Below are positions 6,559-13,701 of a stretch of DNA of 14,182 nucleotides, in pieces; position 1 is the first letter of the stretch, and every line of letters begins with the position of its first letter. Position numbers and translations under genes: made by a program. The stretch spans positions 1 through 14,182 of the forward strand of contig CAJGCM010000043.1 in assembly GCA_904501765.1 (NCBI GenBank). The letters are read 5' to 3'. This DNA is from an uncultured Clostridia bacterium (lineage in GTDB: Bacteria > Bacillota > Clostridia > Oscillospirales > CAG-272). The notes beneath the pieces are model-generated. The model searched no databases. It was not told where the DNA came from and saw only the letters and a program-made list of their open reading frames with translations.

Positions 6559-7529
6559 ACCTCTTCTGCGTCAAAGGAAGCCTCGTCGCCTGCATCGGTT
6601 GCATCAGCGGTATCCTCGCTCAAATCTGTGGTGGGCTCGGATACGCCTTCCTTTTCCTCGTCCTCTTCAAAGATACCGCGAGGCTTCTTGTCGGTAAGAT
6701 AAATAACTATCTTTCTGTTGTTGTCAGAGCCAATGGAATTTGTGGAAACTCCCTCAATGCCCTGAACCTCGGAGTGTATAATTCTTCTTTCATAAGCGCT
6801 CATAGGCTCAAGCGTTACGCTTCTCTTGATTCTCAGCGCCTTAGCAGCCATACGGCGTGCGAGTGCTCTGAGAGTTTCCTCTCTCTTCGCTCTGTAGCCA
6901 CCGATATCTATGGTAACTCTGCTCTTGTCACGCTCACCGTTGGCGTTCTTTCTTGTAGAAACAAGGTTAGCGAGATACTGAAGAGCGTCAAGTGTGTCAC
7001 CGTGGTGACCGATAAGGGAGGAAGCATCCTCGCCTACTATTGCGATTCTTCTCGTTCCGTCATCGCAGGAGTAAAGCTCTACCTCTGCATCAAGACCCAT
7101 ATTTTCAACAAGGTTCTTAACGAAATCAAAGGAAAGATCCTCACCGTGATTTACAAAGCGACGCTCCATCTTGATTTCACATTCGGGAATAACCTCACTC
7201 TTGGGCTTGTCAGCCTTAGCCTCGCGGGGCTTATCCTCACGGGGAGCTTTGTTTTCGCCATTTTTCTTTTTATCACGTCTGTTCTTGGACTTTTTGGATT
7301 CGTTCCTCGGTCTGTCCGCTCCGCCTCTGTGAGGCTTCTCGGTATCGGGAATTTCTATCCAAGCACGAACCTTTGCGGGCTTAACGCCGATAATGCCGAA
7401 TATTCCACGGCTGCCCATTTCAAGAACTTCAAAATTTACGTCGTCTGTGATTTCAGCCTTGAGAGCGGCCCTTGCGTTCTCTTTAGCCTCTTCAACGTCT
7501 TTTCCTATTGCAATTGCTTCGTTTAACAT
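6555..7529 (-). CDS. jag: Jag/KhpB RNA-binding protein (Jag-N, KH, R3H)
   Basis: A cytoplasmic RNA-binding protein of 324 residues. The family (Jag, KhpB or EloR) partners with KhpA and affects cell elongation and division in Gram-positive bacteria. Seen: N-terminal Jag-N domain (about 1-60, 'AIAIGKDVEEAKENA' and 'GSRGIFGIIGVKPAKV'), a long Lys/Arg-rich low-complexity linker (about 62-112), a type II KH domain with 'IGHHG' as its GxxG loop (173-177) followed by 'DTLDALQYL', an R3H domain around 'YERRIIHSEV' (246-255), and an acidic tail (288-324). The linker and tail make it longer than the usual 200-250 residues. AAAGG lies 7 bases before the ATG. It sits 18 bases downstream of yidC and overlaps mnmE by 4 bases, the classical order. 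Confidence 0.94.
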   Translation of the reverse strand: MLNEAIAIGKDVEEAKENARAALKAEITDDVNFEVLEMGSRGIFGIIGVKPAKVRAWIEIPDTEKPHRGGADRPRNESKKSKNRRDKKKNGENKAPREDKPREAKADKPKSEVIPECEIKMERRFVNHGEDLSFDFVKNLVENMGLDAEVELYSCDDGTRRIAIVGEDASSLIGHHGDTLDALQYLANLVSTRKNANGERDKSRVTIDIGGYRAKREETLRALARRMAAKALRIKRSVTLEPMSAYERRIIHSEVQGIEGVSTNSIGSDNNRKIVIYLTDKKPRGIFEEDEEKEGVSEPTTDLSEDTADATDAGDEASFDAEEV

Positions 7530-7547
7530 CGTAATGCCTTTCTAAAA

Positions 7548-8627
7548 CTAATCTTTTATTTCAGGTTTTTCCTGGGTCAGAGGCTTCTTTTCGCTACCGG
7601 TAGCGGGAGCAGACTTAACCTCGGGCAATTCGTCGTAATCGTCCTCGTCAATATAGTGAAGGGACTTGTATTTAGGCTGGGATTTGATAATCTTCTTCTG
7701 AGCCTTTTCAGCTTCCTTCTGAGCCTTTCTGATTGCCTTAAGCTCTTCCTCGGTATACTTAGGTATAGGCATAACCTTAGAGAGAATTACAGTCTGAATA
7801 ATGGTGAATACAGACTGATAAATCCAGTAAAGACCCATAACCGCAGAGAAGGAGAAGGTAAGCCAAAGGGTCATAAGAGGCATAATGAGGTCCATGATGC
7901 CCATGGAAAGCTTCGTCTGCGAATTTTCTTCAGCAACGGGAGCTGCCATAGAGTTTCCGTTGAGCTTTCTCGATATCCACATAGTGAACCATTGAAGGCC
8001 TGCCGCTATGAAGGGAATAAGAAGAACGAGGGAAGCCACTGTGAAGCCATGCCAGCCGGGAGCAAAGCCAAGGTCTATTCCGAAAATGTCAAACCTGGGA
8101 ATAGCCTGGTACAAATCCTCGGTAAGACCTGCCATTTCGAGATTAAGCTTTTCCGTTCCGCCCGCAATCCAAATTTCTTTGATTTTACTTGCAAGAAGAA
8201 TTTGGTCGTCAGCGGTGAATTCGAGGGTGGTTTTAATTTTTCCGATAAGCTCGTCGCTGAAATTAGCGATATGAGAAAGAGGATTTCTTATAACGTTGTA
8301 AAGGAAAATAATTATGGGGAGCTGAATAAGAAGAGGCAGACAACCGGAAAGGGCGCTGTAACCCTCCTTCTGCTGAAGCTCCATGATTTCTTCCTGCTGT
8401 TTTCTGAGGGTAGCCTGGTCGTTTCTTCCCTTATACTTTGCCTTGATAAGCTCGATTCTGGGAGCCAGCTTCGCCATAGCTATCTGGTTTTTCTGCTGTT
8501 TTACGGCAAAGAAGAGGAAAAGCACTTTAAAGATTAAAGCGTAGAATAACAGCGCAACGGCATAGTTACTCCAGCTTGAAAACCAACTCAGTATAAAACC
8601 GAGTCCGTCGTTTAACCAATCAAACAT
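7548..8627 (-). CDS. yidC: Membrane protein insertase YidC/Oxa1 family
   Basis: An integral membrane insertase that puts proteins into the cytoplasmic membrane alone or with SecYEG. It has 359 residues from the ATG chosen here. Seen: a first hydrophobic helix whose groove residue is Lys ('YALIFKVLFLFFAVKQQKNQ'), a charged cytoplasmic helical hairpin, 'LSGCLPLLIQLPIIIFLYNV' (the best conserved YidC segment), two more membrane regions ('GFTVASLVLLIPFIAAG' and 'LIMPLMTLWLTFSFSAVMGLYWI') and a basic then acidic C-terminal tail. No lipoprotein signal peptide is present, unlike Bacillus SpoIIIJ. The ATG at 8627 is chosen for AAAAAGG 6 bases upstream; a TTG eight codons earlier lacks a site. It overlaps the yidD stop by 8 bases, suggesting translational coupling. 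Confidence 0.95.
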   Translation of the reverse strand: MFDWLNDGLGFILSWFSSWSNYAVALLFYALIFKVLFLFFAVKQQKNQIAMAKLAPRIELIKAKYKGRNDQATLRKQQEEIMELQQKEGYSALSGCLPLLIQLPIIIFLYNVIRNPLSHIANFSDELIGKIKTTLEFTADDQILLASKIKEIWIAGGTEKLNLEMAGLTEDLYQAIPRFDIFGIDLGFAPGWHGFTVASLVLLIPFIAAGLQWFTMWISRKLNGNSMAAPVAEENSQTKLSMGIMDLIMPLMTLWLTFSFSAVMGLYWIYQSVFTIIQTVILSKVMPIPKYTEEELKAIRKAQKEAEKAQKKIIKSQPKYKSLHYIDEDDYDELPEVKSAPATGSEKKPLTQEKPEIKD

Positions 8628-8931
8628 TGTTAACCTTTTTATCCTTTTCAAAGTTTTTTGTGTCGGTATTTTTTATAACATCGCCGATATCTGCATCATC
8701 GGGCTTATATCTGAAGCCTCGCTCGGGAACCGGGTCGTAGCCCCCCTTTGAAAAAGGGTTGCAGCGAAGAATTCTCAGGATGGTCAGAATAAGACCCATA
8801 AAAAAGCCTCGTTTTTGAAATGCCTCAAGGGCGTAGGCGGAGCAGGTTGGTGTAAACCTGCAGCAGTTCGGTTTTATTGGCGATATAAATTTCCTGTAAA
8901 GCTTTACAAGCCCTATCATTAAATATTTCAT
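8620..8931 (-). CDS. yidD: Membrane protein insertion efficiency factor YidD
   Basis: A small membrane-associated protein of 103 residues that helps YidC-dependent insertion. The family core is plain: 'KLYRKFISP', 'CCRFTPTCSAYALEAF' with its conserved Cys residues, and 'RILRCNPFSKGGYDPVP'. An N-terminal amphipathic or hydrophobic helix and a second hydrophobic stretch ('FFMGLILTILRIL') allow membrane attachment. The C-terminal tail after about residue 78 is charged and not conserved. It lies 18 bases after rnpA and overlaps yidC by 8 bases. The ribosome site at the ATG is weak (CGGA), which suggests coupling to rnpA translation. Confidence 0.95.
   Translation of the reverse strand: MKYLMIGLVKLYRKFISPIKPNCCRFTPTCSAYALEAFQKRGFFMGLILTILRILRCNPFSKGGYDPVPERGFRYKPDDADIGDVIKNTDTKNFEKDKKVNNV
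8634..8640 (-). promoter_or_regulatory. RBS that sets the yidC start
   Basis: Minus-strand AAAAAGG inside the 3' end of yidD, 6 bases before the ATG at 8627. It decides against the upstream in-frame TTG at 8651. Confidence 0.7.
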
Positions 8932-8949
8932 ATTCCGTATTAAATATTC

Positions 8950-9330
8950 CTATGCGGATTTGTACATACCGAGCTTCTGGAACAGGGCATTTAGTTGCCC
9001 TTCGATTTCTGTCGATTTCATATTCGGAGCTGCGCTTCTTGCGGCGATAACAACGAGAAAGCCCTGCTTAAGCCTTCCCTTAGCTTCAATAGCCCTGAGA
9101 GCTGCGCGGATTATTCTTCTGCATCTGCTTCTAACGACAGCGCCTCCGATTTTTGTGGAAACCGTGAGTCCGTATCGGTTCTTTATCTGTTTTCTTGTGT
9201 CCGCCATAGCAAGACGCTTTGCGGCGTAATCGGGAAGCACGTAAACGGCGAGAGCAGAGGACACGGCTCTCCTTCCCTTGGCGTATGCCTTATTATAGAG
9301 ATGATTTTCGCAAATTGCTCTGAATTTCAT
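8950..9330 (-). CDS. rnpA: Ribonuclease P protein component RnpA
   Basis: The protein subunit of RNase P; it binds the catalytic RNA and the pre-tRNA leader for 5' maturation of tRNAs. It has 126 residues, slightly above the usual 110-120. Seen: 'SSALAVYVL' strand, 'NRYGLTVSTKIGGAVVRSRCRR' (51-72), which is the core containing the RNR signature region, and a C-terminal 'GQLNALFQKLG' helix. Odd: the signature reads RSR (67-69) instead of RNR, and about ten extra residues (roughly 35-50, 'YAAKRLAMADTRKQIK') lie between the two strands compared with Bacillus RnpA. GAGAGG lies 5 bases before the ATG. It follows rpmH after a terminator-like hairpin, consistent with lower expression than L34. Confidence 0.94.
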   Translation of the reverse strand: MKFRAICENHLYNKAYAKGRRAVSSALAVYVLPDYAAKRLAMADTRKQIKNRYGLTVSTKIGGAVVRSRCRRIIRAALRAIEAKGRLKQGFLVVIAARSAAPNMKSTEIEGQLNALFQKLGMYKSA

Positions 9331-9378
9331 AAAAACCTCTCTTTTTCCTTTTAGTTTTCGTCAAAATAGCGCTTAAAC

Positions 9379-9426
9379 AAAAACCCCGATAAATGCACGT
9401 TCGAGCGCGCCTTATCGGAGGGTTTT
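9379..9426 (-). terminator. Attenuator-like hairpin between rpmH and rnpA
   Basis: On the minus strand AAAACC..CCGATAA (9412-9426) pairs with TTATCGG..GGTTTTT (9379-9392), with an inner GC stem and loop, and is followed by a T-run. A smaller GTCAC/GTGAC hairpin lies before it (9431-9448). As rnpA has no promoter of its own that I can see, partial termination here would give more L34 mRNA than RnpA mRNA, as known in this gene pair elsewhere. Confidence 0.75.
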
Positions 9427-9452
9427 GTCAGTCACGCATTTTTGTGACGTTA

Positions 9453-9587
9453 TTAATAGGTCAGACGAGCTCTTCCTTTGGCGCGTCTTCTTTTAAGAAC
9501 TTTTCTGCCGTTAGCAGTAGCCATTCTCTTTCTGAAACCATGCTCTTTGTTTCTCTGTCTTTTCTTAGGCTGGTATGTTCTCTTCAT
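9453..9587 (-). CDS. rpmH: 50S ribosomal protein L34
   Basis: The complete 44-residue L34, a component of the large ribosomal subunit. The sequence begins 'MKRTYQPKKRQRNKEHGF', contains 'RMATANGRKVLKRRRAKGR' and ends RLTY, matching the family almost throughout; about a third of residues are Lys or Arg. An AAGGAGG ribosome site lies 8 bases before the ATG. It is the first gene of the operon and is served by the consensus promoter at 9665-9693. Confidence 0.98.
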   Translation of the reverse strand: MKRTYQPKKRQRNKEHGFRKRMATANGRKVLKRRRAKGRARLTY

Positions 9588-9664
9588 GATCTGCACCTCC
9601 TTCGGTTTATTTCAAATGTTGTCCTCTTCGTTAATCAAAAGATGACCGTACGAAAGCAGAATAT

Positions 9665-9693
9665 ATTATACACGAGGAAAGGTCTTTTGTCAA
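9665..9693 (-). promoter_or_regulatory. Consensus sigma-A promoter of the rpmH operon
   Basis: On the minus strand a perfect TTGACA (9688-9693), 17-base spacer and perfect TATAAT (9665-9670). A/T-rich DNA with A- and T-runs lies directly upstream (9700-9735) and could act as an UP element. The leader to the rpmH ATG is about 70 bases. Confidence 0.93.
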
Positions 9694-9796
9694 GAGCTTT
9701 TTCTCTTTTTTGACTGAAAAAATATTTTTATATAACAGTAAAATAAAAATAGAAACAAAATAGCGTCTAAAAATAGCTAAAACCCACTTCACTGTA

Positions 9797-9826
9797 TTGA
9801 CTTTTCGGGTGCCTTTATGGTAAAAT
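9797..9826 (+). promoter_or_regulatory. Promoter of the hpt-mtaB-glyS-luxS-mtnN operon
   Basis: TTGACT (9797-9802), 18-base spacer and TAAAAT (9821-9826), with TG one base before the -10 box (extended -10). The leader is about 80 bases and contains a short TGAGG/CCTCA hairpin (9862-9876) ahead of the AAGGAG ribosome site. No other promoter was found in the short gaps of the operon. Confidence 0.72.
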
Positions 9827-9910
9827 ATATAAATCATAATGAGATTAATATGTAACGTGTATGAGGGTAAGCCTCACGGATAAAGCATTTTGTAAAAAGG
9901 AGTTGTCCTT

Positions 9911-10468
9911 ATGAGAAATTTGAAGAATGATATAGAAAAGGTGCTGGTAAGTGAAGCGGAAATTGACGCAATAACCACGAGAATTGCCGCTGAAATAGAC
10001 AGGGATTATGCAGGGGATGATAAAAAGCTTGTTCTCGTTTGTATTCTGAAAGGCTCCCTTGTATTTATGGGCGACCTTATGAAGAAGGTAACCGTTCCCG
10101 TGGAGATTGACTGTATGAAGGTTTCCTCCTACGGCAAGGGCTCCGAGTCCTCGGGGCAGATACATATAGCGCTTGACCTTCTGCGCCCCGATATAAACAC
10201 CTGCGATTTGCTTATAATAGAGGATATCGTGGATAGCGGTGTCACCCTCTCGCACCTTACAAAATATCTTGCGCTAAAGGGCGCAAAGAGCGTTAAAACC
10301 TGTACTCTTCTTGACAAGCCCTCAAGAAGACGGGTTGAGTTCGTTCCCGATTATTGCGGAATTGAGGTGCCTGACGAGTTCGTGGTCGGATACGGGCTTG
10401 ATTTCGCCGAAATGTACAGAGCTTTGCCATTCGTCGGCGTGCTGAAGCCTGAAGTTTACACTAAATAA
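9911..10468 (+). CDS. hpt: Hypoxanthine(-guanine) phosphoribosyltransferase
   Basis: A cytoplasmic purine salvage enzyme that joins hypoxanthine or guanine to PRPP, giving IMP or GMP. The 185 residues match the family. Seen: 'CILKGSLVFMGDL' (44-56) with the Lys-Gly of the pyrophosphate loop, the mobile-loop 'SSYG' (72-75), the PRPP-binding motif 'LLIIEDIVDSGVTL' (100-113), and 'FVVGYGLDFAEMYR' (157-170) for base and metal binding. AAGGAG lies 8 bases before the ATG. It is first in its operon; mtaB begins 17 bases after its stop. Purine specificity (hypoxanthine against guanine) is not certain from sequence. Confidence 0.95.
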   Translation: MRNLKNDIEKVLVSEAEIDAITTRIAAEIDRDYAGDDKKLVLVCILKGSLVFMGDLMKKVTVPVEIDCMKVSSYGKGSESSGQIHIALDLLRPDINTCDLLIIEDIVDSGVTLSHLTKYLALKGAKSVKTCTLLDKPSRRRVEFVPDYCGIEVPDEFVVGYGLDFAEMYRALPFVGVLKPEVYTK

Positions 10469-10485
10469 AAAGCTGGAAGGTTGCT

Positions 10486-11802
10486 TTGATAAAAAAGGTT
10501 GGATTATACACTCTCGGCTGCAAGGTGGCTCAATATGAAACCGAGGCAGTTGCGGAGGAGTTTGAAAGGCGAGGGTTTCTTCTCTCGGATTTCTCCGAGG
10601 TATGTGACGTGTACGTGATAAACACCTGTACGGTCACAGCGGAGGGAGATAGAAAATGCCGCCAGATTATAAGGCGGGCATCTCGTAAAAATCCCGACGG
10701 ATTTATTATAGTTATGGGGTGTTACAGTCAGCGTTCGCCAGACGAGGTTGAAAAGCTCCCCGGAGTCAGTGCGGTGATTGGTACGGGAGGGAAGATGTCG
10801 GCTGTTGATATAGCTGAGCGGCTTCTTTCGGGAAAAGCCCCCTTTGAGAGCGGTAAAACTCTTGTGACAGACGTTGATTGTGAGCCGTTTGAGCCTATGA
10901 GTGTAACACGGGGAGAGCGCACCCGTGTATATGTTAAGATAGAAGATGGGTGCGAGTGCAGATGCACCTACTGCGCCATTCCCTCTGCCCGAGGCAGAGT
11001 TCGCTCGAAACCCCGTGCGGAGGTTATATCCGAGGTGGAGGCTCTTGCCGAGCGGGGCATTTGCGAAATTGTTCTGACAGGTATAGAAACAGGCTCCTAC
11101 GGAGTTGATTTTGAAGAGAAATATACCCTCTGTGACCTGCTCACAGAGCTTGATGGGCGCGGTGTGGTGACGAGAATCAGGCTTGGCTCTCTTGCTCCCG
11201 AGCTTGTGGGCGAGAGGTTTGCCCACGCAGTAGCTCCACTGAAATCCTTAGCTCCACATTTTCATATATCGGTGCAGAGTGGCTCGGATTACACTCTTCG
11301 CAGAATGAAGCGCAGATATACGGCGAAGGCGGCTCTTGAAAATATACAGCGCCTTCGTAGGCTTATTCCCGGTGCGCAGTTCACTACTGACCTTATGGTC
11401 GGCTTCCCCGGGGAAAGTGAAGAGGATTTTCTTGAAACCCTTGAGTTCGTAAAACGAGCGGAGTTTATCGACTGTCACGTTTTCGCTTACTCAAAAAGAA
11501 AGAATACACCTGCCGCTGAGTTTGAGGGGCAGATTCCCGAGGACGTGAAAAGGAAGAGGAGCGAGAGGCTTATCAACATTGCCGAGGCGGTGCGGGACAA
11601 GGTTCTTTCGGATATAGTAAAAAAAGGCGATGTTATGTCTTGTATAGTAGAAAGCAGGAAGGGCGTGTATTGGTACGGACATACAGCTTCCTTTGCCGCC
11701 TGCCTCGTAAAAGAGAAGGATAAATCTCTTGCGTCTGGAGATATGGTGCTTGTCCGCCCCACCCATCACAATGACGGAATCATTTACGGAGAAATAATTT
11801 AA
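10486..11802 (+). CDS. mtaB: tRNA (N6-threonylcarbamoyladenosine(37)-C2)-methylthiotransferase MtaB
   Basis: A radical-SAM enzyme that adds a methylthio group to t6A37 of tRNAs reading ANN codons. Its 438 residues show the three-domain plan: an N-terminal MTTase domain with cluster Cys at 12, 48 and 79 ('TLGCKVAQYE', 'NTCTVT', 'MGCYSQ'), a radical-SAM domain with CX3CX2C at Cys156, 160 and 163 ('GCECRCTYCAIPSARG'), and a C-terminal TRAM RNA-binding domain (about 370-438). 'GCKVAQYET' favours the MtaB subgroup over MiaB and RimO. The TTG start is supported by GGAAGG 5 bases upstream, and no better start exists. It lies 17 bases after hpt and 25 bases before glyS. Each cycle yields S-adenosylhomocysteine and 5'-deoxyadenosine, which links it to mtnN downstream. 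Confidence 0.93.
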   Translation: MIKKVGLYTLGCKVAQYETEAVAEEFERRGFLLSDFSEVCDVYVINTCTVTAEGDRKCRQIIRRASRKNPDGFIIVMGCYSQRSPDEVEKLPGVSAVIGTGGKMSAVDIAERLLSGKAPFESGKTLVTDVDCEPFEPMSVTRGERTRVYVKIEDGCECRCTYCAIPSARGRVRSKPRAEVISEVEALAERGICEIVLTGIETGSYGVDFEEKYTLCDLLTELDGRGVVTRIRLGSLAPELVGERFAHAVAPLKSLAPHFHISVQSGSDYTLRRMKRRYTAKAALENIQRLRRLIPGAQFTTDLMVGFPGESEEDFLETLEFVKRAEFIDCHVFAYSKRKNTPAAEFEGQIPEDVKRKRSERLINIAEAVRDKVLSDIVKKGDVMSCIVESRKGVYWYGHTASFAACLVKEKDKSLASGDMVLVRPTHHNDGIIYGEII

Positions 11803-11827
11803 GATAAAGATAAACGGAGAATTGAAA

Positions 11828-13219
11828 ATGGAAAACAGCAAAAAAACAATGGAAAAAATCGTTGCGCTTTGTAAGACCCGAGGCTTTATTTTCCCCGGCT
11901 CTGAAATATACGGAGGTCTTGCCAATTCCTGGGACTACGGTCCTCTCGGCGTTGAGTTCAAGAACAACGTAAAACGTGCGTGGTGGAAGAAGTTCGTTCA
12001 GGAATCGAGATATAACGTAGGTCTTGACAGCGCTATAATTATGAATCCTCAAGCATGGGTTGCGTCGGGGCACGTTGGCGGATTTTCCGACCCCCTTATG
12101 GACTGCAAGGGCTGTAAAGCTCGTCACAGAGCGGATAAGCTTATAGAGGACTACGCTTTTGCAAACGGCACTAACGATAACCCGGCTGCCTGGAGCTTTG
12201 CCGAAATGGCAGAGTATATCAAGGAGAAGGGAATCAGCTGCCCTATATGCGGCGGCCGTGATTTTGCGGATATAAAGAAATTCAACCTTATGTTCAAAAC
12301 CTTCATAGGAGTTACAGAGGATAATTCAAACACTGTTTATCTCCGTCCCGAAACCGCTCAGGGTATTTTTGTAAACTTCCCCGCAACCCAGAGAGCTACA
12401 AGAAAGAAACTCCCCTTCGGTGTTGCGCAGATAGGTAAATCCTTCAGAAACGAAATTACCCCCGGTAACTTTGTTTTCAGAACGAGAGAGTTTGAGCAGA
12501 TGGAGCTTGAGTTCTTCTGCAAACCCGGCACGGACCTTGAATGGTTTGCATACTGGAAGGATTATTGTCATAAGTTCCTTCTTAACCTTGGTATGAGGGA
12601 CGAAAACCTGAGGCTCCGTGACCATGATCCGGACGAGCTTTGCTTCTATTCCAAGGCGACGACAGACTTTGAGTTCCTCTTCCCCTTCGGTTGGGGTGAG
12701 CTTTGGGGCGTTGCCGATAGAACCGATTACGACCTTTCCCAGCACGAGAAGCACTCCGGTAAGGATATGACGTACTTCGACCCCGAAACAAACGAGCGCT
12801 ATACTCCTTACGTAATCGAGCCATCTCTCGGTGCGGACAGAGTTGCTCTTGCCTTCCTTGTTGACGCATACGACGAGGAAACTCTCGGAGAGGGAGATGT
12901 GCGTGTCGTTCTTCACCTTCACCCTGCTCTTGCTCCCTATAAGGCAGCTGTTCTTCCTCTTTCGAAGAAGCTTTCCGACAAGGCTCTTGAGGTTTACGAC
13001 AGCCTTGCTAAATATTTCTCCGTGGACTTTGACGAAACAGGCTCCATCGGTAAGAGATACAGACGTGAGGACGAGATAGGAACCCCCTTCTGCATCACCT
13101 ACGACTTTGATTCCGAAAACGACGGCTGCGTTACCGTTCGTGACAGAGATACTATGGAGCAGGTAAGAATTCCCATCGGAGAGGTTAAGGCTTACATTGA
13201 AAAGGCGCTTGAGTTCTGA
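11828..13219 (+). CDS. glyS: Glycyl-tRNA synthetase, single-chain (alpha2) type
   Basis: A class II aminoacyl-tRNA synthetase that charges tRNA-Gly. The 463 residues and layout fit the homodimeric archaeal/eukaryotic-like form found in many Bacillota, not the alpha2beta2 GlyQ/GlyS form. Seen: 'GLANSWDYGPLG' (31-41), zinc-type Cys pairs at 93/96 and 138/141, 'YLRPETAQGIF' (171-181), motif 2 'FRNEITPGNFVFRTREFEQ' (206-224), motif 3 'EPSLGADRVALAFL' (331-344) and a C-terminal anticodon-binding domain starting near 'VVLHLHPALAPYKAAVLPL' (360-378). The ATG at 11828 is chosen because GGAGA lies 7 bases upstream; an in-frame TTG two codons earlier is too close to it. Its stop overlaps the luxS start by one base (TGATG). 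Confidence 0.97.
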   Translation: MENSKKTMEKIVALCKTRGFIFPGSEIYGGLANSWDYGPLGVEFKNNVKRAWWKKFVQESRYNVGLDSAIIMNPQAWVASGHVGGFSDPLMDCKGCKARHRADKLIEDYAFANGTNDNPAAWSFAEMAEYIKEKGISCPICGGRDFADIKKFNLMFKTFIGVTEDNSNTVYLRPETAQGIFVNFPATQRATRKKLPFGVAQIGKSFRNEITPGNFVFRTREFEQMELEFFCKPGTDLEWFAYWKDYCHKFLLNLGMRDENLRLRDHDPDELCFYSKATTDFEFLFPFGWGELWGVADRTDYDLSQHEKHSGKDMTYFDPETNERYTPYVIEPSLGADRVALAFLVDAYDEETLGEGDVRVVLHLHPALAPYKAAVLPLSKKLSDKALEVYDSLAKYFSVDFDETGSIGKRYRREDEIGTPFCITYDFDSENDGCVTVRDRDTMEQVRIPIGEVKAYIEKALEF

Positions 13220-13701
13220 TGGCGGGCGAAAATGTGAATCGAATAGCCTCCTTCTCGGTAAACCACGATTATATAACCCCGGGGGTTTACGTATCCCGTA
13301 TTGACGGAGATATAACAACCTACGATATGCGTACCCGTGTACCGAACAGTGGGAATTATATGGATAATCTCACTATGCATTCCGTGGAGCATATGTTTGC
13401 GACCTTCGTGCGAAACAGCAGGATTTCGGACAGAGTTATATATTTCGGACCTATGGGCTGTCAGACGGGCTTTTACCTTTTAGTAAGGGACGCTGACAAC
13501 GGCGAGGTTCTTTCGGTAATAAAGGAAACTCTTGAAAAAATAATAAATCACGGCGGCGAAATGTTCGGCGCAAAGAGGGAAGAGTGCGGAAATTATCTGA
13601 ACCTTGACCTTGAGTGCGCAAAGCTTGAATGTAAAAAATATTTAGCTGCCCTGCAAAATGGAAAAAACGACTTCGTTTATCCGACCTGTGAGGTGTTATG
13701 A
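13219..13701 (+). CDS. luxS: S-ribosylhomocysteine lyase LuxS
   Basis: A metal-dependent lyase that splits S-ribosylhomocysteine into homocysteine and the precursor of autoinducer-2. The 160 residues match the family. Seen: metal-binding 'MHSVEH' (53-58: His54, His58) with Glu57 as catalytic base, catalytic Cys81 in 'GPMGCQTGFY', third metal ligand Cys123 in 'EECGNYLN', and Arg38 in 'YDMRTRVPN'. The Gln after the catalytic Cys is a variant of the more usual Arg. The ATG overlaps the glyS stop by one base and the mtnN start overlaps the luxS stop by four, so translation is probably coupled. It works directly after MtnN in recycling S-adenosylhomocysteine. Confidence 0.97.
   Translation: MAGENVNRIASFSVNHDYITPGVYVSRIDGDITTYDMRTRVPNSGNYMDNLTMHSVEHMFATFVRNSRISDRVIYFGPMGCQTGFYLLVRDADNGEVLSVIKETLEKIINHGGEMFGAKREECGNYLNLDLECAKLECKKYLAALQNGKNDFVYPTCEVL

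Larger units (their letters stand above)
9588..9910. other. Divergent intergenic region between rpmH and hpt
   Basis: 323 bases without a gene. It holds the rpmH leader and promoter (minus strand), a very A/T-rich middle (about 9700-9790), and the hpt promoter and leader (plus strand). This is where dnaA and oriC often lie beside rpmH, but no TTATCCACA-type DnaA boxes were seen. Confidence 0.7.

Noticed and set aside
6774..7526. Plus-strand open frame of 250 codons opposite jag
   Set aside because: Antisense to the Jag coding region with clear KH and R3H domains; hydrophobic stretches are complements of charged codons.
7656..8537. Plus-strand open frame of 293 codons opposite yidC
   Set aside because: Antisense shadow of a well-supported insertase gene; no ribosome site and no recognisable motif.
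9710..9736. Second plus-strand promoter, TTGACT with TATAAC 15 bases on
   Set aside because: The spacer is too short and the -10 weak; the promoter at 9797-9826 explains hpt better. The TTGAC here also forms a chance inverted repeat with the rpmH -35 box.
9713..9796. A/T-rich intergenic DNA beside rpmH considered as oriC
   Set aside because: No DnaA-box-like 9-mers were found and no dnaA or dnaN gene adjoins it; the A/T content is explained by promoter upstream DNA.
9827..9910. Riboswitch in the hpt leader
   Set aside because: The leader is about 80 bases with only a 5-bp hairpin; no purine, SAM or SAH riboswitch core could be recognised.
10504..11226. Minus-strand open frame of 240 codons opposite mtaB
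   Set aside because: Antisense to the radical-SAM gene whose Cys motifs are all intact.
11803..11827. T-box or glycine riboswitch ahead of glyS
   Set aside because: The gap to mtaB is 25 bases, too short for either element.
12326..13318. Minus-strand open frame of 330 codons opposite glyS
   Set aside because: It lies antisense to a fully conserved glycyl-tRNA synthetase and shows no domain; its length follows from the codon bias of the real gene.
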